DNA from: Bagarius yarrelli
Taxonomy: Eukaryota; Chordata; Actinopteri; Siluriformes; Sisoridae
Assembly (NCBI GenBank): GCA_005784505.1
Contig: VCAZ01000195.1
Span: forward strand, 434,001 to 498,000
Length of the DNA stretch: 64,000 bases
Reading direction: 5' to 3'
Part shown: positions 1-12,372 of the stretch, piece by piece
Layout of the letters: the number at the start of each line of letters is the position of its first letter
Position numbering within the stretch: position 1 is the stretch's first letter
Notes under the pieces: generated by a model
What the model was told of the DNA's origin: nothing
Database searches by the model: none
The model's input: only the letters and a program-made list of their open reading frames with translations
Made by a program: the position numbers and the translations under genes

Positions 1-21
1 TCTTTTTTTTTTAATGTGTAG

Positions 22-1654
22 AATACCACAAATTCTTCATGCCTCAAGCAGTTTTTGGATCATCATGGTCTTTCGTTGTTGTGGATATTCATGGTTGATC
101 TCTCTGAAGCCAAAAGCAACTCTGTTAATAACATCAAACTGCAGATGGAGGTAAGTGTGCATGAAGCGCACACCCACATCCTTTTTTACACAGTTATATC
201 TACGAAGCTCCTAATGGATTTTCATAATAGTCTAGGGTCTTATAAAATGTGGAAGTGCTTACCTAACTACATCCTTATTGTTAGTGTCTTTTGCGCTTTG
301 TTTGTGTTGTTGCCTAATATAGCAAGGCAGCAAAAAAAAAAAAAAAAAAAAAAAAGCTGGTTATAAATTTGTAATGCTGTTTTCAGTACAGTAGTAAATC
401 TGTAGTGTTCGGCTTTTACAGTTTTTCAGCAATACAGTTTTACATTTGTCTCTAAAAAAAATCACTTAAATTCTTCCTTTTGTCTCGTCATGCTCTGCAC
501 AGATAATGAAGGCGCTAGCAGTGCTGCCCATTTCTACCAAGAACATGCTGGAAGAGAGCCGCGTGCTGCAATACATCCAGCGCTGGGCCCAAAGCCATCC
601 ACTTGGCCAGCCTACAGAGCAGGATGGTTACTCCAGCGAGAGCACTTCCCGAGCCCACACACCCCTGAACACCCCCGACGGCCCCCCTGTCAAACTGGCA
701 CCAGAGCTAGATGGAGATACACCAAAACGTGCTGTCTACCGCAGACTGAAAATCATCAGTGAGAACAGCTTGGATAGTGCTCTCTCGGATGGAAGCAAGG
801 TCTCTGATGGTAAAGAGGAAGAAGACGACGAAGAGGAGGAGGAGGTGGAGGAAGAGCCTTTGCCAGAGGTCACAGCAGACACAGCAGATAAGGGGAAGAC
901 AAGTGAGGAAATGACAGTCACCCCAGAGCTGCTAGTAAAACAGGAAGCTTTAGATGCTGTGGAGAGTAGTGAAGCAAACCATAAAGTTAAGGAAGAGGAT
1001 GTTGAGCAGGATAAAACAGAAGTGCAGGACATGGAGGAAAAATCAACTAGCAAGACCGATGAGAACCTGCTGGCTTCTGTGGAGAAGAACTGTGAATCCT
1101 TTGAGATTACAGAAACTCAAACACAGGCACCTGCTATAGCACAACCTCATGATACTTCCAGTGTCAAAACAGAAGAAGATTCTAGTTGCACTTTGCACCC
1201 CCCAGAGAAAAACACTCCCAGCTCTCAGTCTTTGGAGAATGAGAGCACTGAGCCTTCACTCCCAAACGCTATGGATTCTTCTGCCGTTGACGGTGTGTCT
1301 ACAGAAACCCTTGATGTGAGCATGCCTTCAGATAGTTTGGAAACCACGCCCCCTGAGTCTACCGTTACCCCAGCACACTTACCTCTCAACATGGACAACC
1401 TTCCACCTACTTCTGGTACCAGCTCTGCAGAAGTCACTGTGGAGAACAGTCCTTCAGTTTCAGCTGTTGCCACAGCAGAAGTGCTGCCAGTGGCAGTGGT
1501 GGCGACAGAGGGCACCGTAGTTGGTACACCTTCCCAGGATGAAGAGGAGGCTGTCTCTGATGTTGAAAGTGAAAGAAGCCAGGAGCCTCAGATTGGAGCT
1601 GCTGACATCAGTGAGATGGCCACTCGCCTACTCGATAGCTGGAAAGACCTGAAG
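22..1654 (+). CDS. setd2: SETD2 exons after the SET domain: helical piece and long acidic linker
   Basis: The first exon (22-150) starts after a pyrimidine-rich acceptor ending at 21 and encodes SCLKQFLDHHG followed by LSLLWIFM, matching the conserved segment behind the post-SET region. The next exon (503-1654, 384 codons) encodes the NMLEESRV and SRAHTPLNTPD motifs, then a low-complexity, Glu/Asp/Ser/Thr-rich linker with a pure acidic run near 815-860. It ends with the conserved SDVESERSQE and LLDSWKDLK. The linker is expected to be disordered. The exon opens with ATA ATG; that ATG is internal and not a start. Confidence 0.94.
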
Positions 1655-2415
1655 GTAGGTTTGCATAAAAAGAAAAAAAAAAAAAAAAAAAAGAGTTAAA
1701 TAGTAAATTGCTTTGTGGGTTATTCTTAACGTTTAAAGAGTTTGGAAAGTTACAATGCAACACACATTTTTGTAATTGTGTTTTGTCAACCAATCAGGAG
1801 GTATACCGGATCCCAAAGAAGAGTCAGGTGGAAAAAGAATCGAATGGTATGTGTGACTCCAATTTTATAACCATATTATACAGTCCATATCTGCTGAATT
1901 GGGATATAAAAATACTTATCACCTTTTATTTGCAAATCACTGTTAATATAAACCAACAGATCGTAGTCGGGACAGGGAGGCACTGCTGACACCCCGCACC
2001 TCATCCAGCAGCCGGGAGAGAGAGCGGGAGCGGGACAGAGAGCGAGACAGAGACTGGGAACGAGAGCGAGACTGGGACAGAGAAAAAGACTCGTTGCTGC
2101 GCAGCGCAGAAAGGCGCAGACGACGAGGCTCCGTCTCTCCGCCATATCCATCTCCCTATGAACGGAGCAGCCGCCGAAATGAAGACCGGTAAGATGTGCA
2201 GTATACTTCCACATTAGGTCTTAACAATTTGTTGTTGTTTTTTATTTATTATAGTGTTTGATCTTTCTTGTTGGCTTTTTCTTTAGCTACGATTTAGCCA
2301 ACAGTAGTAAAAAACCTCGCACCAAGGAGACTCGTACCAAGCTTTCCACAGAGGAGCGACGGAAGCTCTTTGAGCAGGAGGTGGCTCAGCGAGAAGCCCA
2401 GAAACAACAACAACA

Positions 2416-2447
<32 letters not shown>

Positions 2448-3762
2448 AGCAACAACAGCTACAGCGATTAGCATTCAATCCACTTGTGTACCCCTCAAGC
2501 CCAAGTTTTATGGCCTATCCACCTGGTTACCCTATTCAGACATTTGTGGACCCAACCAATCCCAATGCTGGCAAGGTGCTATTACCTACACCGCCTATAG
2601 ACCCTATGTGTGTGACTACAGCCGGCACAGTTTCCTTTGATCAGACTACTCAGCCACTCATTACTGACCTGACTCTGGCGGCACAGTCCCCAAGTACCAC
2701 TCAGGCCAATTCTGCTGTAAGTCTAGCACATGTGCCCGCTACACTGGAGCTGGCATCTTCTGGCCAGCCACAGCAGTTTGTCCAGCCAACCGCCCCAGTA
2801 CAGGAGTCTGGAGTCACTGTCCTGTCGGTTCCTGCTCAGGCTGCCAGCGCCCAAGTGCAGAGCCAGCAAGGCTATGCAACACTTTGGGATCCCAACACAC
2901 AACAGGCAGTGACTGTGCAGCCGGCTCAGCAGTACTCGAACACAGGCCAGCCACAGACGGCAATCTATTACCAAGGCCAGCCATGCCAGACAATTTACAG
3001 CATTCCTGCAGGTTACACACAGACCAACACTCCTGTCATTCAGGTAAGAAAGTTGATACACAGCACCTTATTAATTCAGGAAAGCCTGGCGTGCAAAGTT
3101 TTTTGTTTTGTAATTATGCTAGGCCTACTGCTAATGTTGTAATACATCTACCACTCATTGTCATGTGCCTGTGTGTCAATGCAGACATACACCGAGCCAG
3201 GCGCTGGCTACCTACATGGACAGCAGGTCTATGCTGGTCATCAGCAAGGAGTGGTAGTCCAGCAAGGCGGCACTGTTACCACCATCGTCACGTCTCAAAC
3301 TGTACAGCAGGTAAGGAATGAAAGTCAAGCAGGCCACCACAAGAGGGCGCTGTTAGGCTTCAGGATCAGTAGTTTCTACATAGAAAATTTTTTTTTTTTT
3401 TCCTTGAAAGTAATCTGTAGAATTTGCTCCAAATACAGTGTTTTGTTTATTTCCTGACCTAGAAATATATAAAAATGTGGCGTAGTTATGTTTTCTAATA
3501 TAAGCTCTTGTTCAGTGTTTTAACCCTCAGTGGTCATATTAGTCTAACAGATATTTTAAGTTTACTTCTAACTCTTCTCTCATTTGCAGGAAATGATTGT
3601 ACCCAACAACATCATAGATCTGCCGCCTCCTTCACCTCCCAAACCTAAAACCATTGTCCTACCTCCCAGCTGGAAAGTTGCACGGGATCCTGAGGGGAAG
3701 ATCTACTACTACCATATAGTCACCAGGTATAAAACTACACTGCTGACATACTACTCTTTTTT

Positions 3763-3803
<41 letters not shown>

Positions 3804-6800
3804 TAAAACAGCTCTTGAATTCAGATCCCGAGTGAGTCTTGTATTGTACTCGTCTGTTTTGACAGTAAGGTTGAAGGTAGATTACTTCATCTTACTTAAG
3901 GGACAGAATAGCACAGTAAGGACAAATAGCTTTGTTGTGCTAATACAGTAGATGTAAACACAATGATATTGTCAAATTTGTGTAGTGCGCTTGTAAATGA
4001 AGTACCAAAAATATTAATTTTGAAGTAAATTAGTAAATATTTTGGAAAAAAACTAATTATGGGCCCCTGAGCAAGGCCCTTGACTCTCAAATACTCAGTT
4101 GGGTTAATAAAATAAGATGCAAAGGTGCCAGGAATTTAATGTATATGTCCTATAATTAATAAGAGGCTTTGTTATTTGTAACATATGTAATATTAAAGTA
4201 GTAATTCAATTATGAGGAAAGAGATTTTTTTTTTTTTTTTTTCAGTAAGGTTCAATTCCGAGCAGTTAGTTCTACCCCCAGATTTGGTCATCTTGATGTG
4301 AAGGTTATTGACTCATTCTAGAAAGAAGCCACTGTGCATTCTGAATTGTGTACTCACGCAGTATGTGCATGATGGTGTGATCAGTGTGTTTACATTGAAA
4401 ATTCTAACAACAGGAAGTGCTTCACGTACCCAGATGTACCCACTTGTTGGACACTTTACTCCCTCAACAGTCAGTGTTGTTTATGTGATGGAAGAAGGGC
4501 GGGGCTACCCGGATAGTTTTGGACAGCCAAAAAAATGTGTGTTTTAAATATATTTAGTGTTGTCTGATCGTTATTTTAAAATTATGCAGATGTAAACGAT
4601 TATGCTGTCTGCAGAAACGACAGTTATGTAATATTCATATCTTGGAATGTAAATCATCTTGCGAGGTGCTTCAGTTCCCTGTGAACATCCAGCAGGCCTG
4701 ATCTTTTGATTTGGATGCTTGCTGTAGTAACTCTTGTCTCCACTGAATTTACATATTCATGGTTAAAGCATGTACGTTTGTCTAATGAATGTTCCTGTGT
4801 GTCTTAGGCAAACCCAGTGGGATCCTCCTAGCTGGGATGGCATTGGGGAAGAGGCTACTGTAGAGCATGAGGCTGAGATGGACTTGGGGACACCAACATA
4901 TGATGAAAACCCCTCAAAGGTAATAATTCGATCTTATCGGTTCCATATATATATTTTAATTACAGCACTCAATTTTTACATTGTAAAGGTCTACAAAGGG
5001 TTGTGAAGCAAGGGCTTGCAAAAATCTTAATTCCTGTCGGCCAGGTACTCTTTTAAGTAGCCTGACAAACTATAAAATCAAGAAAGCATTTTCAAAACAC
5101 AAATAAAAATAATATTACTAATATTTTGTATATTATATTAATAATTTGTATATTTGCCCACTGACAGAAATAATCTGTCTATAATTTCAATTATTAATGA
5201 TGATTTATTCTAACAGTGTGACATAATAAGTAAAGTAAGTATTTGACCGCTTTGCAAAAAACAAGACTTAATACTGGCAAAGTACCCTTGTTAATCACAG
5301 AGGACAGACATTTCTGGTAGTTGGCCACCAGGTTTGCACACATCTCAGCAGGGATTTTGTTCCACTCCTCTTTGCAGATTCTCTCCAAGTCATAACGGTT
5401 TTAAGGCTGACATTTGGAAACTCGAACCTTCAGTCACATATTGATGATGGCCCTCAAAAATTACAGACGACATAATTACCCAACTATATATTTGAGAGAG
5501 ACTGCAAAAGCATTAAAATATATTTTTCCTCCCCGACAGGCTAGGCGAGGCAATTTTGGTAGTCTGTTCAGCAATTTTGTGAGCCCTGTGAAGTGTTCTG
5601 GAGGTCTGTGTAGAGTTTGAGGTTTGCATGGATCTTCTGGACACTGTAATGGTCCACAGCTGGGACTTGTCCTTAAAGAGACAGCTTTTTTTAAGCAACA
5701 GGACATATGCGTTTTAACTGTGCTTCATTGCTTCAGGGTTAAAAAAAAAATAAATAAAAAATTTTCTTTGAAGTGTAGGTCTTTGTTCACATTTGTACAC
5801 TTATAGGAATTATTTCTAAATACCATTGGGTGCTTGGCGAGCCACATCTATCATATCCCTGTCCTTCACACACCACTGTGCCATCAACCTTCTGGCTCTA
5901 CTTAATCTTTTAGATCTGCTGCCCAGAAAATCTTTATTTTAGCTGTTTAAAACTTTGTATAAACACAACCAGACCAGAAATGTCTCTAGTTCAAGTACTG
6001 TCCATGAACATGGTAAACTGTGACATCTCGGTATGTTTACAGTTCTCCACCAAGACGGCTGAGGCAGACACCTCCAGCGAACTTGCAAAGAAAAGCAAAG
6101 AGATCTTCCGCAAAGAGGTAAACTACTCACTCCCGCTTACTGTAGTGCAGTGTTGCTGCTGGTTTATTCTTACATTGCTGCTTGTTTTTTGTGTATCCAG
6201 ATGTCACAATTTATTGTACAATGCCTTAATCCGTACCGAAAGCCTGACTGCAAACTGGGACGCATTAGCAACACCGAGGATTTCAAACATCTCGCCAGGA
6301 AGGTAAGAATTAGCCTCTGTGTGTGTGTGTGTGTTTAAGAAGTAACCCTGTACAAAACTAAAATCAATAGTATGTCTAAAAAAAACCACATTCGGACCTT
6401 CACATTCCTAAGAACAACACCTTTTAATTAATGTCAGCGTGAGAGCCCTGTGGGTAGCACGTCAACATATTTACATCTTACATTTATCTCTTTTATACAA
6501 CTGAGCAATTATGGGTTAAGGGCCTTGCTCAGGGGCCCAACAGTGGTGACTTGGTGGAGCTGGAACTCGAACCCACAATCTTCGGGTTGGTAGTCCAACA
6601 CCTTAAACATGAGCCACCACTTCCCCACATATAGAGTGCTATGGTGTTAGTTTGGGAGTTTTCCTGTCTATTTACTGTCCTATCCATTTAATAAAGTCTA
6701 AAAACCTGAAAAATCAAAGACCAAATTTTCAGTCCTGGAAAATGTATTATTATTATTATTATTATTATTTAATTAAATGATTTGGTCACTGAAGAACACT

Positions 6801-7337
6801 TTACAAATAGTCTGAGACAATTAATTTTAGTAACGAAAAGCGACCCTGGGTTTCGACATATGAACAATCTAGCAACTTGCCTCAACACACTTAACTGTAA
6901 GTTTCAAGTAAACCTAGCAAGATCTTGATTAGTAGGTTACGGTGTGTTTGATTAGGGTCGGAGCTAAACCCCGGGCAGGACACCGGCCCACCAGGACCTG
7001 GATTGCCCTCACTTGCTTTAGGTTGTGAATCTGTGATCCATGTGTTTTATTTCAGTCATAATGAAATTTCTGGAAAAATAACCTCTGGAAAAAAAATGGC
7101 AACACTGGTAAACATTTTGCATATTTTATAGTTTTTTTTTTTTTTTTTTTTGTACATCATTGTGTGTGTTTACAGTTAACTCACGGAGTGATGAACAAGG
7201 AGCTCAAGTCCTGCAAAAACCCAGAAGACCTTGAGTGCAATGAGAACGTTAAACACAAGACCAAGGAATACATTAAGAAATACATGCAGAAGTTTGGCGC
7301 TGTTTACCGGCCCAAAGAGGACACAGAGGTGGAGTAG
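22..7337 (+). CDS. setd2: SETD2 C-terminal part (11 exons, 3' end of gene)
   Basis: Histone-lysine methyltransferase SETD2 trimethylates H3K36 on transcribed chromatin in the nucleus and docks on phosphorylated RNA polymerase II through its SRI domain. The catalytic SET domain lies upstream of the window. Exons read from the sequence: 22-150, 503-1654, 1798-1846, 1960-2188, 2287-3043, 3185-3310, 3590-3726, 4808-4919, 6043-6117, 6201-6302, 7176-7337 (stop TAG 7335-7337). All introns are GT-AG, all junction phases agree, and the joined length is 3030 nt (1009 residues plus stop). Matches to vertebrate SETD2 recalled from memory include HGLSLLW, NMLEES, SRAHTPLNTPD, RRLKIISEN, STEERRKLFEQEV, KPKTIVLPP, the WW core and the whole SRI domain. 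The gene continues to the left. No broken frame was seen. Confidence 0.96.
1798..3310 (+). CDS. setd2: SETD2 exons with Arg-Glu/Arg-Asp tract and polyglutamine
   Basis: Exons 1798-1846, 1960-2188, 2287-3043 and 3185-3310. The first encodes the conserved EVYRIPKKSQ. The second encodes a strongly alternating Arg-Glu/Arg-Asp stretch (codons from about 2019 to 2090), like the RE/RD tracts of splicing factors. The third opens with the conserved STEERRKLFEQEVAQREAQ and runs into 18 consecutive glutamines (2405-2458, mixed CAA/CAG). After that comes a Gln/Pro/Thr/Ser-rich region with YPPGYP and NPNAGKVLLPTP, which match SETD2. Human SETD2, from memory, has only a short Q run here. Confidence 0.93.
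3590..4919 (+). CDS. setd2: SETD2 WW-domain exons
   Basis: Exon 3590-3726 ends inside the WW domain (LPPSWKVARDPEGK, then IYYYHIVTR). Exon 4808-4919 completes it with QTQWDPPSW, so both signature tryptophans and the Tyr-Tyr-Tyr strand are present. A split Arg codon (AG at 3725-3726 plus G at 4808) confirms the junction. The proline stretch DLPPPSPPKPK just before the WW domain matches the human protein, where this stretch is thought to bind the WW domain itself. The acidic motif EHEAEMDLGTPTYDENP follows. Confidence 0.96.
4060..4120 (+). mobile_element. SINE fragment (3' part)
   Basis: Contains the family signature GGGCCCCTGAGCAAGGCCCTT followed by a degenerate CTCAGTTG. Lies in the SETD2 intron after exon 3590-3726. 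Confidence 0.8.
5236..5420 (-). mobile_element. Fragment of a teleost Tc1-like DNA transposon
   Basis: Shares long stretches with 58970-59110, such as GGACAGACRTTTCT and GTTGGCCACCAGGTTTGCACACATCTC (ambiguous base noted). The sequence resembles a known abundant Tc1/mariner-type fish repeat. Only a truncated piece is left, inside the SETD2 intron 4920-6042; no transposase frame survives. Confidence 0.65.
6043..7337 (+). CDS. setd2: SETD2 SRI-domain exons and stop
   Basis: Exons 6043-6117, 6201-6302 and 7176-7337 encode the Set2-Rpb1-interacting domain: AEADTSSELAKKSKE, FIVQCLNPYRKPDC, EDFKHLARKLTHGVM and VKHKTKEYIKKYMQKFG. The protein ends GAVYRPKEDTEVE. The three-helix SRI fold binds the Ser2/Ser5-phosphorylated polymerase II tail. 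All three exons begin and end on codon boundaries, and nothing looks damaged. Confidence 0.97.
6476..6627 (-). mobile_element. tRNA-derived SINE copy
   Basis: Reverse-oriented copy: GAGCAATTATGGGTTAAGG, CTTGCTCAGGGGCCCAACAG, then CGAACCCACAATCTTCGGG (the B-box complement) and GAGCCACCACTTCC. In the last SETD2 intron. Confidence 0.88.
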
Positions 7338-8715
7338 CCTCCTGCCACTGACGGGTATCGAGCAGCGCCTTCCTGGGGAGTTTGTGGTTTCATACTGATG
7401 TCCCTACTGCTGCTCTGGAAGTCCTGCTCCTACACGGAGACAAAATCATCATGTGAAAAAAAAAATATGTCTAAGCCAGCAGAGAAACGTGCGAAAAAAA
7501 CGCACTAATAAGGGTGCTATAGAGACTTTCCCCTCCTCTGATTTTAGCCTTTTTTTTCTGTGATAGTTCTCAGCCGTACGGTTTTAGCTGCACCATCGCT
7601 CACAGGCCCCCCCTGAGAGGCTTGTTCGTCAGACGGATGATGAGAACATGGAAACTGGGAAATGGATGTTTTGCCAGCTGCTCTTTATATGTGTCTAAAT
7701 TGTGGCATCTGGTAGCAGTTCTTATCGATGGAGACAGGCATTTCCTCACCAGCTGTTCATCAAGACGACGAGGAAACCCAGCCTGTCAGGGTGCGACAGA
7801 CTGCTTAATTTCTTTTTTGGGAAAAATATAAGGTTCTCGGCAGGCTATTAGGTTTTGCGCTCGCCCTCACTCAAAGCATCAAGCGTGACTCTACTGCTCA
7901 GTTCCTGCAGCACAGCCCAGGAGCCTGGGATATTCCATTTAGCTGCATTTTTATGAACTTTTAGAAGACTGAAGTGAGAAGGACGTTGGATAATGTATCC
8001 ATCCACTCTACGCCAATCTTGGCCACTTTTACTCTTCTTACAGCAGAGGCATGTAGCAGTTGTTCTTTTATCGACTTGTTTCTCGCTGTTTTACATAAAC
8101 TCTCATTAACTACAGCGCTTTTACTACACTTCAAAGAAATGTGAAGCCTTCCAGGCGTGTCCTTACTTTCCTTTTTTTTTTTTTTTTTTTTTTCCCCCCA
8201 TGTTCAACATCATCAGGTTTCTTCTATGATAACATCATAAACTTTCCAGGTTCTGTTTTTCAGTTGCATTAATACTGCTTCTACCCTCCCCCTTCACAAA
8301 ACCATGTATTATAATGCTTTATATGTGAATATATTGAGAAATAGTTTTTTGAAATCCTTTAAATAAGCAGAGTCGTTATGAACGGACTGTGGAGATTGTG
8401 TAAATATGTGAATACCAAACTAACGAATAAGGTCAGTCCTCAGTCCAGTCAGCAGCTCTAGCGCTCCCATAGCAACCAGGATTCTTTCCCACAGCTCTGT
8501 GTTGGGTTTTAAGGGGTGTGTGTGGTGTTTTTTGGGTTGTTATTTTTTTGGTCATTTATTTCTTTCCTTTCTTTTTATTACTTTTCTTTCTTTATTGAAA
8601 GACATTTTTATGTATAAAATGGAGTCCCACTCCACTGTAAGTACTGTGCAAGCACATTGTCATACTGAGTGTAAAGAACATTTTAAAATAAACTGTTTTG
8701 TAAAACACGCTTGCT
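7338..8715 (+). other. setd2: SETD2 3' untranslated region (end inferred)
   Basis: The stretch follows the SETD2 stop codon, has no long open frame, and runs to an AATAAA at 8687-8692, so the transcript probably ends near 8705-8720. It contains a T run at 8171-8193. The cleavage site is inferred, not seen. Confidence 0.65.
8687..8692 (+). promoter_or_regulatory. Poly(A) signal of SETD2
   Basis: An exact AATAAA about 1.35 kb after the stop codon, followed by TG-rich sequence. It is the best-placed such hexamer downstream of the stop on the + strand. Confidence 0.6.
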
Positions 8716-9160
8716 CGAGATTTTCTACTTCCCACTAGGTCGTATGACTGACAAGTGCTACAACCAATGACGCTTCGTTTTGTGCTTTGTCAGGTTTAGG
8801 GGTGTGGAAATGTCCCCACAATACAGGACCTTTTTGATTGAATCTGGTGATTTAGGGATAATCGTTCAGTTCATGGGTCACGTTGTAGCTGCCTGTTGCT
8901 TTTATAATGAATATTTAGTGCTGTAGCATCAGGCTAAAGAACATCAGCGCACTTAAAAGCCTGCACTCTTCCTTTATTTTTTTTTTTTTTTTTTTTTTTT
9001 CTCCTCTCCTTAGACAGCATTATGAAGGGAGCGGCATCACTGCAGGGACACGGCAGATGTCTGGCTCCAGAATCTGCACATTCAAAGTGATTCACTGTTT
9101 TCATTAGAGACTATAAGACTGGGGTGAAGATAGCACACACTTCTGTTACTTCTGAGCAGT

Positions 9161-9590
<430 letters not shown>

Positions 9591-9978
9591 CAGCAGCTCT
9601 GTTCCAGACCGCAGTTAAGCAGCTCCATCTGGAGAATGTGGAATCATGTGAAGGCACCCAGAGCTCAGACAATTCTCACATCCTGCTTAACGGAGCAGCC
9701 TACGAAATCATTAACAGATTTAAAAAGGTGCTAGAAGCTGGAATGCTGCTTTTATTTAAAGCACCAGCTCCTCAGCGCTGTAACCGGGCCTACAGCGCTC
9801 AAACTCTATATCTTTAAATGATGGCAGGGTTACATTTACATTTTATTCACATCACAATGATGTTTGATCAGTGCCCATCAGCTTAGCCCAGACTAGCCCA
9901 CTACATACAATTGGGGGCACTATACAAGAATATGAGGTTTGGGCACCTACCTCTAGACAGTCTGCCTCTACTTCCCTA

Positions 9979-10185
9979 GGGCAATGGTGGCTGAAATAGT
10001 TAAGTTTATTGTTTGGAGGACCGAGGTTTAAGCCCCACTGCTGCCAGTCTGCCACTGTTGGGTCTTTGAGCAAGACCCTTAACCCTTTCTAAGCCTGTAT
10101 CATAGCTGACCCTGTGCTCTAACCCCAACTTTCTAAGCTGGAATATGCAGGGAAACTAATTTCTCTGTGCTGTAAAGTCTATTTG
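9979..10185 (+). mobile_element. Divergent tRNA-derived SINE copy
   Basis: Begins GCAATGGTGGCTGAAATAG, with a degenerate B-box-like region, then GAGCAAGACCCTTAACCC and a different tail (GACCCTGTGCTCTAACCCCAA). Probably a sister subfamily of the other SINEs. Confidence 0.65.
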
Positions 10186-10988
10186 AAAAAAAAAACAACC
10201 TTTACTTTACAACTGTTCTGCACCAAACATACTAATACATTACGTCTTGTACTGTTACTACTGATAAAACAGATCCCCCAAAGCGTTCGGGTTCTTAGAA
10301 TCACTCTAGCTGCCTCCAGAATAACAGCACTGCTGCGGATGATCACAAATACTACCCGTCTTTGCTTTGTCTGTTTGCGCAATTTCTCTGCGCTTCTGTT
10401 GTGTTTCTTCGCCATGTCTATTTGACTATTTTGACAGATACACACTAATGCTGTGCACTAACAAAGAGCCCAGAAAGAGACATGTGATTGGGTCAGCCCC
10501 GTGTCAGTAAAAAAAATAATAAAAAAAGGACCAAAGGGCTGCTGATTAAATCCTAGACTGACTTTTTTTTGACAACTACGTTACATCACCGCAAAGAACC
10601 CAACAATACAACACGGTGTCTGCACCCAGATGTGCAGTTACACTCTGGCGACCTGGGTTCAATTCCGGCTCGGGTCCTTTCAAGTCACACACCCCCACAC
10701 CACCATTACATCTCTATCGCTGTTATTATATTAAAGAAAAAAAAGAACCCAACACTCAAACAATTAAAAGGAAAATGCTTTTCAGGGCGATCAGATTAAA
10801 ACATTACAAGATGTATCTGCCCAAAAAGTCATGGGCGGAAAATTCCCCTACCAAATCGGCCAGTCCGCCCCAGCTAATAACTAAAGAGAAATGCTAATAT
10901 AACCTTAATGGCGATTTCACAAAAGGGCAGTTGGTTATAAAACAATGCGAATGTAAAAACTATTGAATTTTATTTTCTGATGTAAGAT

Positions 10989-11176
10989 TTTACATTTGCA
11001 GTATTTGGCAGACGCCCTTATCCAGAGCGACTTACAATATTCCTTGTTATACAACTGAGCAATTCGGGGTTAAGGGCCTTGCTCAGGGGTCCAACAGTGG
11101 TGGCTTGCCGGGGCTGGGAATCGAACCCTACAACCTTCGGGTTGGTAATCCAACACCTTAACCATGAGCCACCCTT
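10989..11176 (-). mobile_element. tRNA-derived SINE, near full length
   Basis: Reverse orientation: GCAGACGCCCTTATCCAGAG, GTTAAGGGCCTTGCTCAGG, GGAATCGAACCCTACAACC, CACCTTAACCATGAGCCACC. Confidence 0.9.
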
Positions 11177-11902
11177 TAATATACTTTGTTCATATACCTT
11201 CTGCTTGTGATCCAGCACTCAACGTATTAAGGTGAGAATTTGGCAGCTTGATTTTAATAACTAATTGTGCGAGGATCTCTAGTGTACGACCGGCTTTAGA
11301 TCTGCAGATTAACAGCATTTAGATCTCCTTAGAAATTAAAAATCCATTTTAACTCTGCTTTAAAATATGTGCTTTGAGTCTTGACTAAATCTCCAATCCC
11401 AGCTGAACACATTCACAGTGGGCGTGGCTTTCTTTGGGGTTCTATTGGACCACAGGAAATGATTTGCTTCATGATTTGTGGTGATGTAGATGTTTTTTCT
11501 CCTACAATAAAGAAGCTTCTATCTTGCTACTCTAGCTCATAGTCCAGACATGAGGAACGACGTTTCCACAGTTGCTTCATGTCTCTTGGCGGCGTCCCTG
11601 TTCGTCCTGTATTTAATCTATTTTGGAGGGACATCCTGTTCTTGGTAATGTCACTGTGTTGTCCAATTTTTTTCTCCACTGCCGATGGTTGTTATTGTGT
11701 TCTGTGTTCTGTAGTTATTTTTAAAATTCTACAGGGGAAAAAAAAGCAGATGCTCATTCAGACTCAACCAGAATACGAGTATTGATGAGAGACGTGAATT
11801 ATTAGTAATGCAGTTTGAGTCAAAAGGCTCTGTTATGTAAGGTGCTTTTTCTTTTTAAATTAGTTCAGGCATTTGTCAAATTTAATCTTATTTTTATCCT
11901 AA

Positions 11903-12027
11903 TAAGCAGCTGAGGGTTAAGGGCCTTGCTCAGGGGCCCAGCCGTAGTAGCTGTGTAATGCTGGGGATTGAAACCCCCAATCATCCATTTAGCAGTCCAA
12001 ACTTACCACAAAGCCACCACTTTCCCA
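11903..12027 (-). mobile_element. tRNA-derived SINE, 5' two thirds
   Basis: Reverse copy with GGGCCTTGCTCAGGGGCCCA, GGGGATTGAAACCCCCAATC and AAAGCCACCACTTTCCC. Confidence 0.82.
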
Positions 12028-12233
12028 AACCAACTAGCTCGAGGATGTCGATCGTTAGTATCCAGTGTAGAGCAGCACGTCACACACGTTTCACAGTGAA
12101 TTCTTAAGGTACTGAAAAGGTACCAAGTGAAAAAGTTGAAGTGAAGATTGGGCCAACTACAGATTAAATATTCAACTAATATTTTTAAGAGAGAAATTAA
12201 ATAAACATTCAACAAAATTCCTTGAAGCTAATT

Positions 12234-12372
12234 GATGGATGGATAGATAGATGGATAGACAGATGGATAGATGGATGATGAACACCGATGGATGGATGGA
12301 TGACAGATGGATGGATGGATGAGACAGATATGATGGATAGACAGACAGATAGATGGATGGACAGACAGATTT
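12234..12372. repeat. GATG/GATA/GACA tetranucleotide tract
   Basis: Imperfect tandem GGAT/GATA/GACA units with small interruptions, typical of a compound microsatellite. Confidence 0.9.

Noticed and set aside
506..508. ATG as start of a short SETD2-like gene
   Set aside because: It lies inside an exon with a good acceptor two codons upstream, and the preceding exon (22-150) joins in phase.
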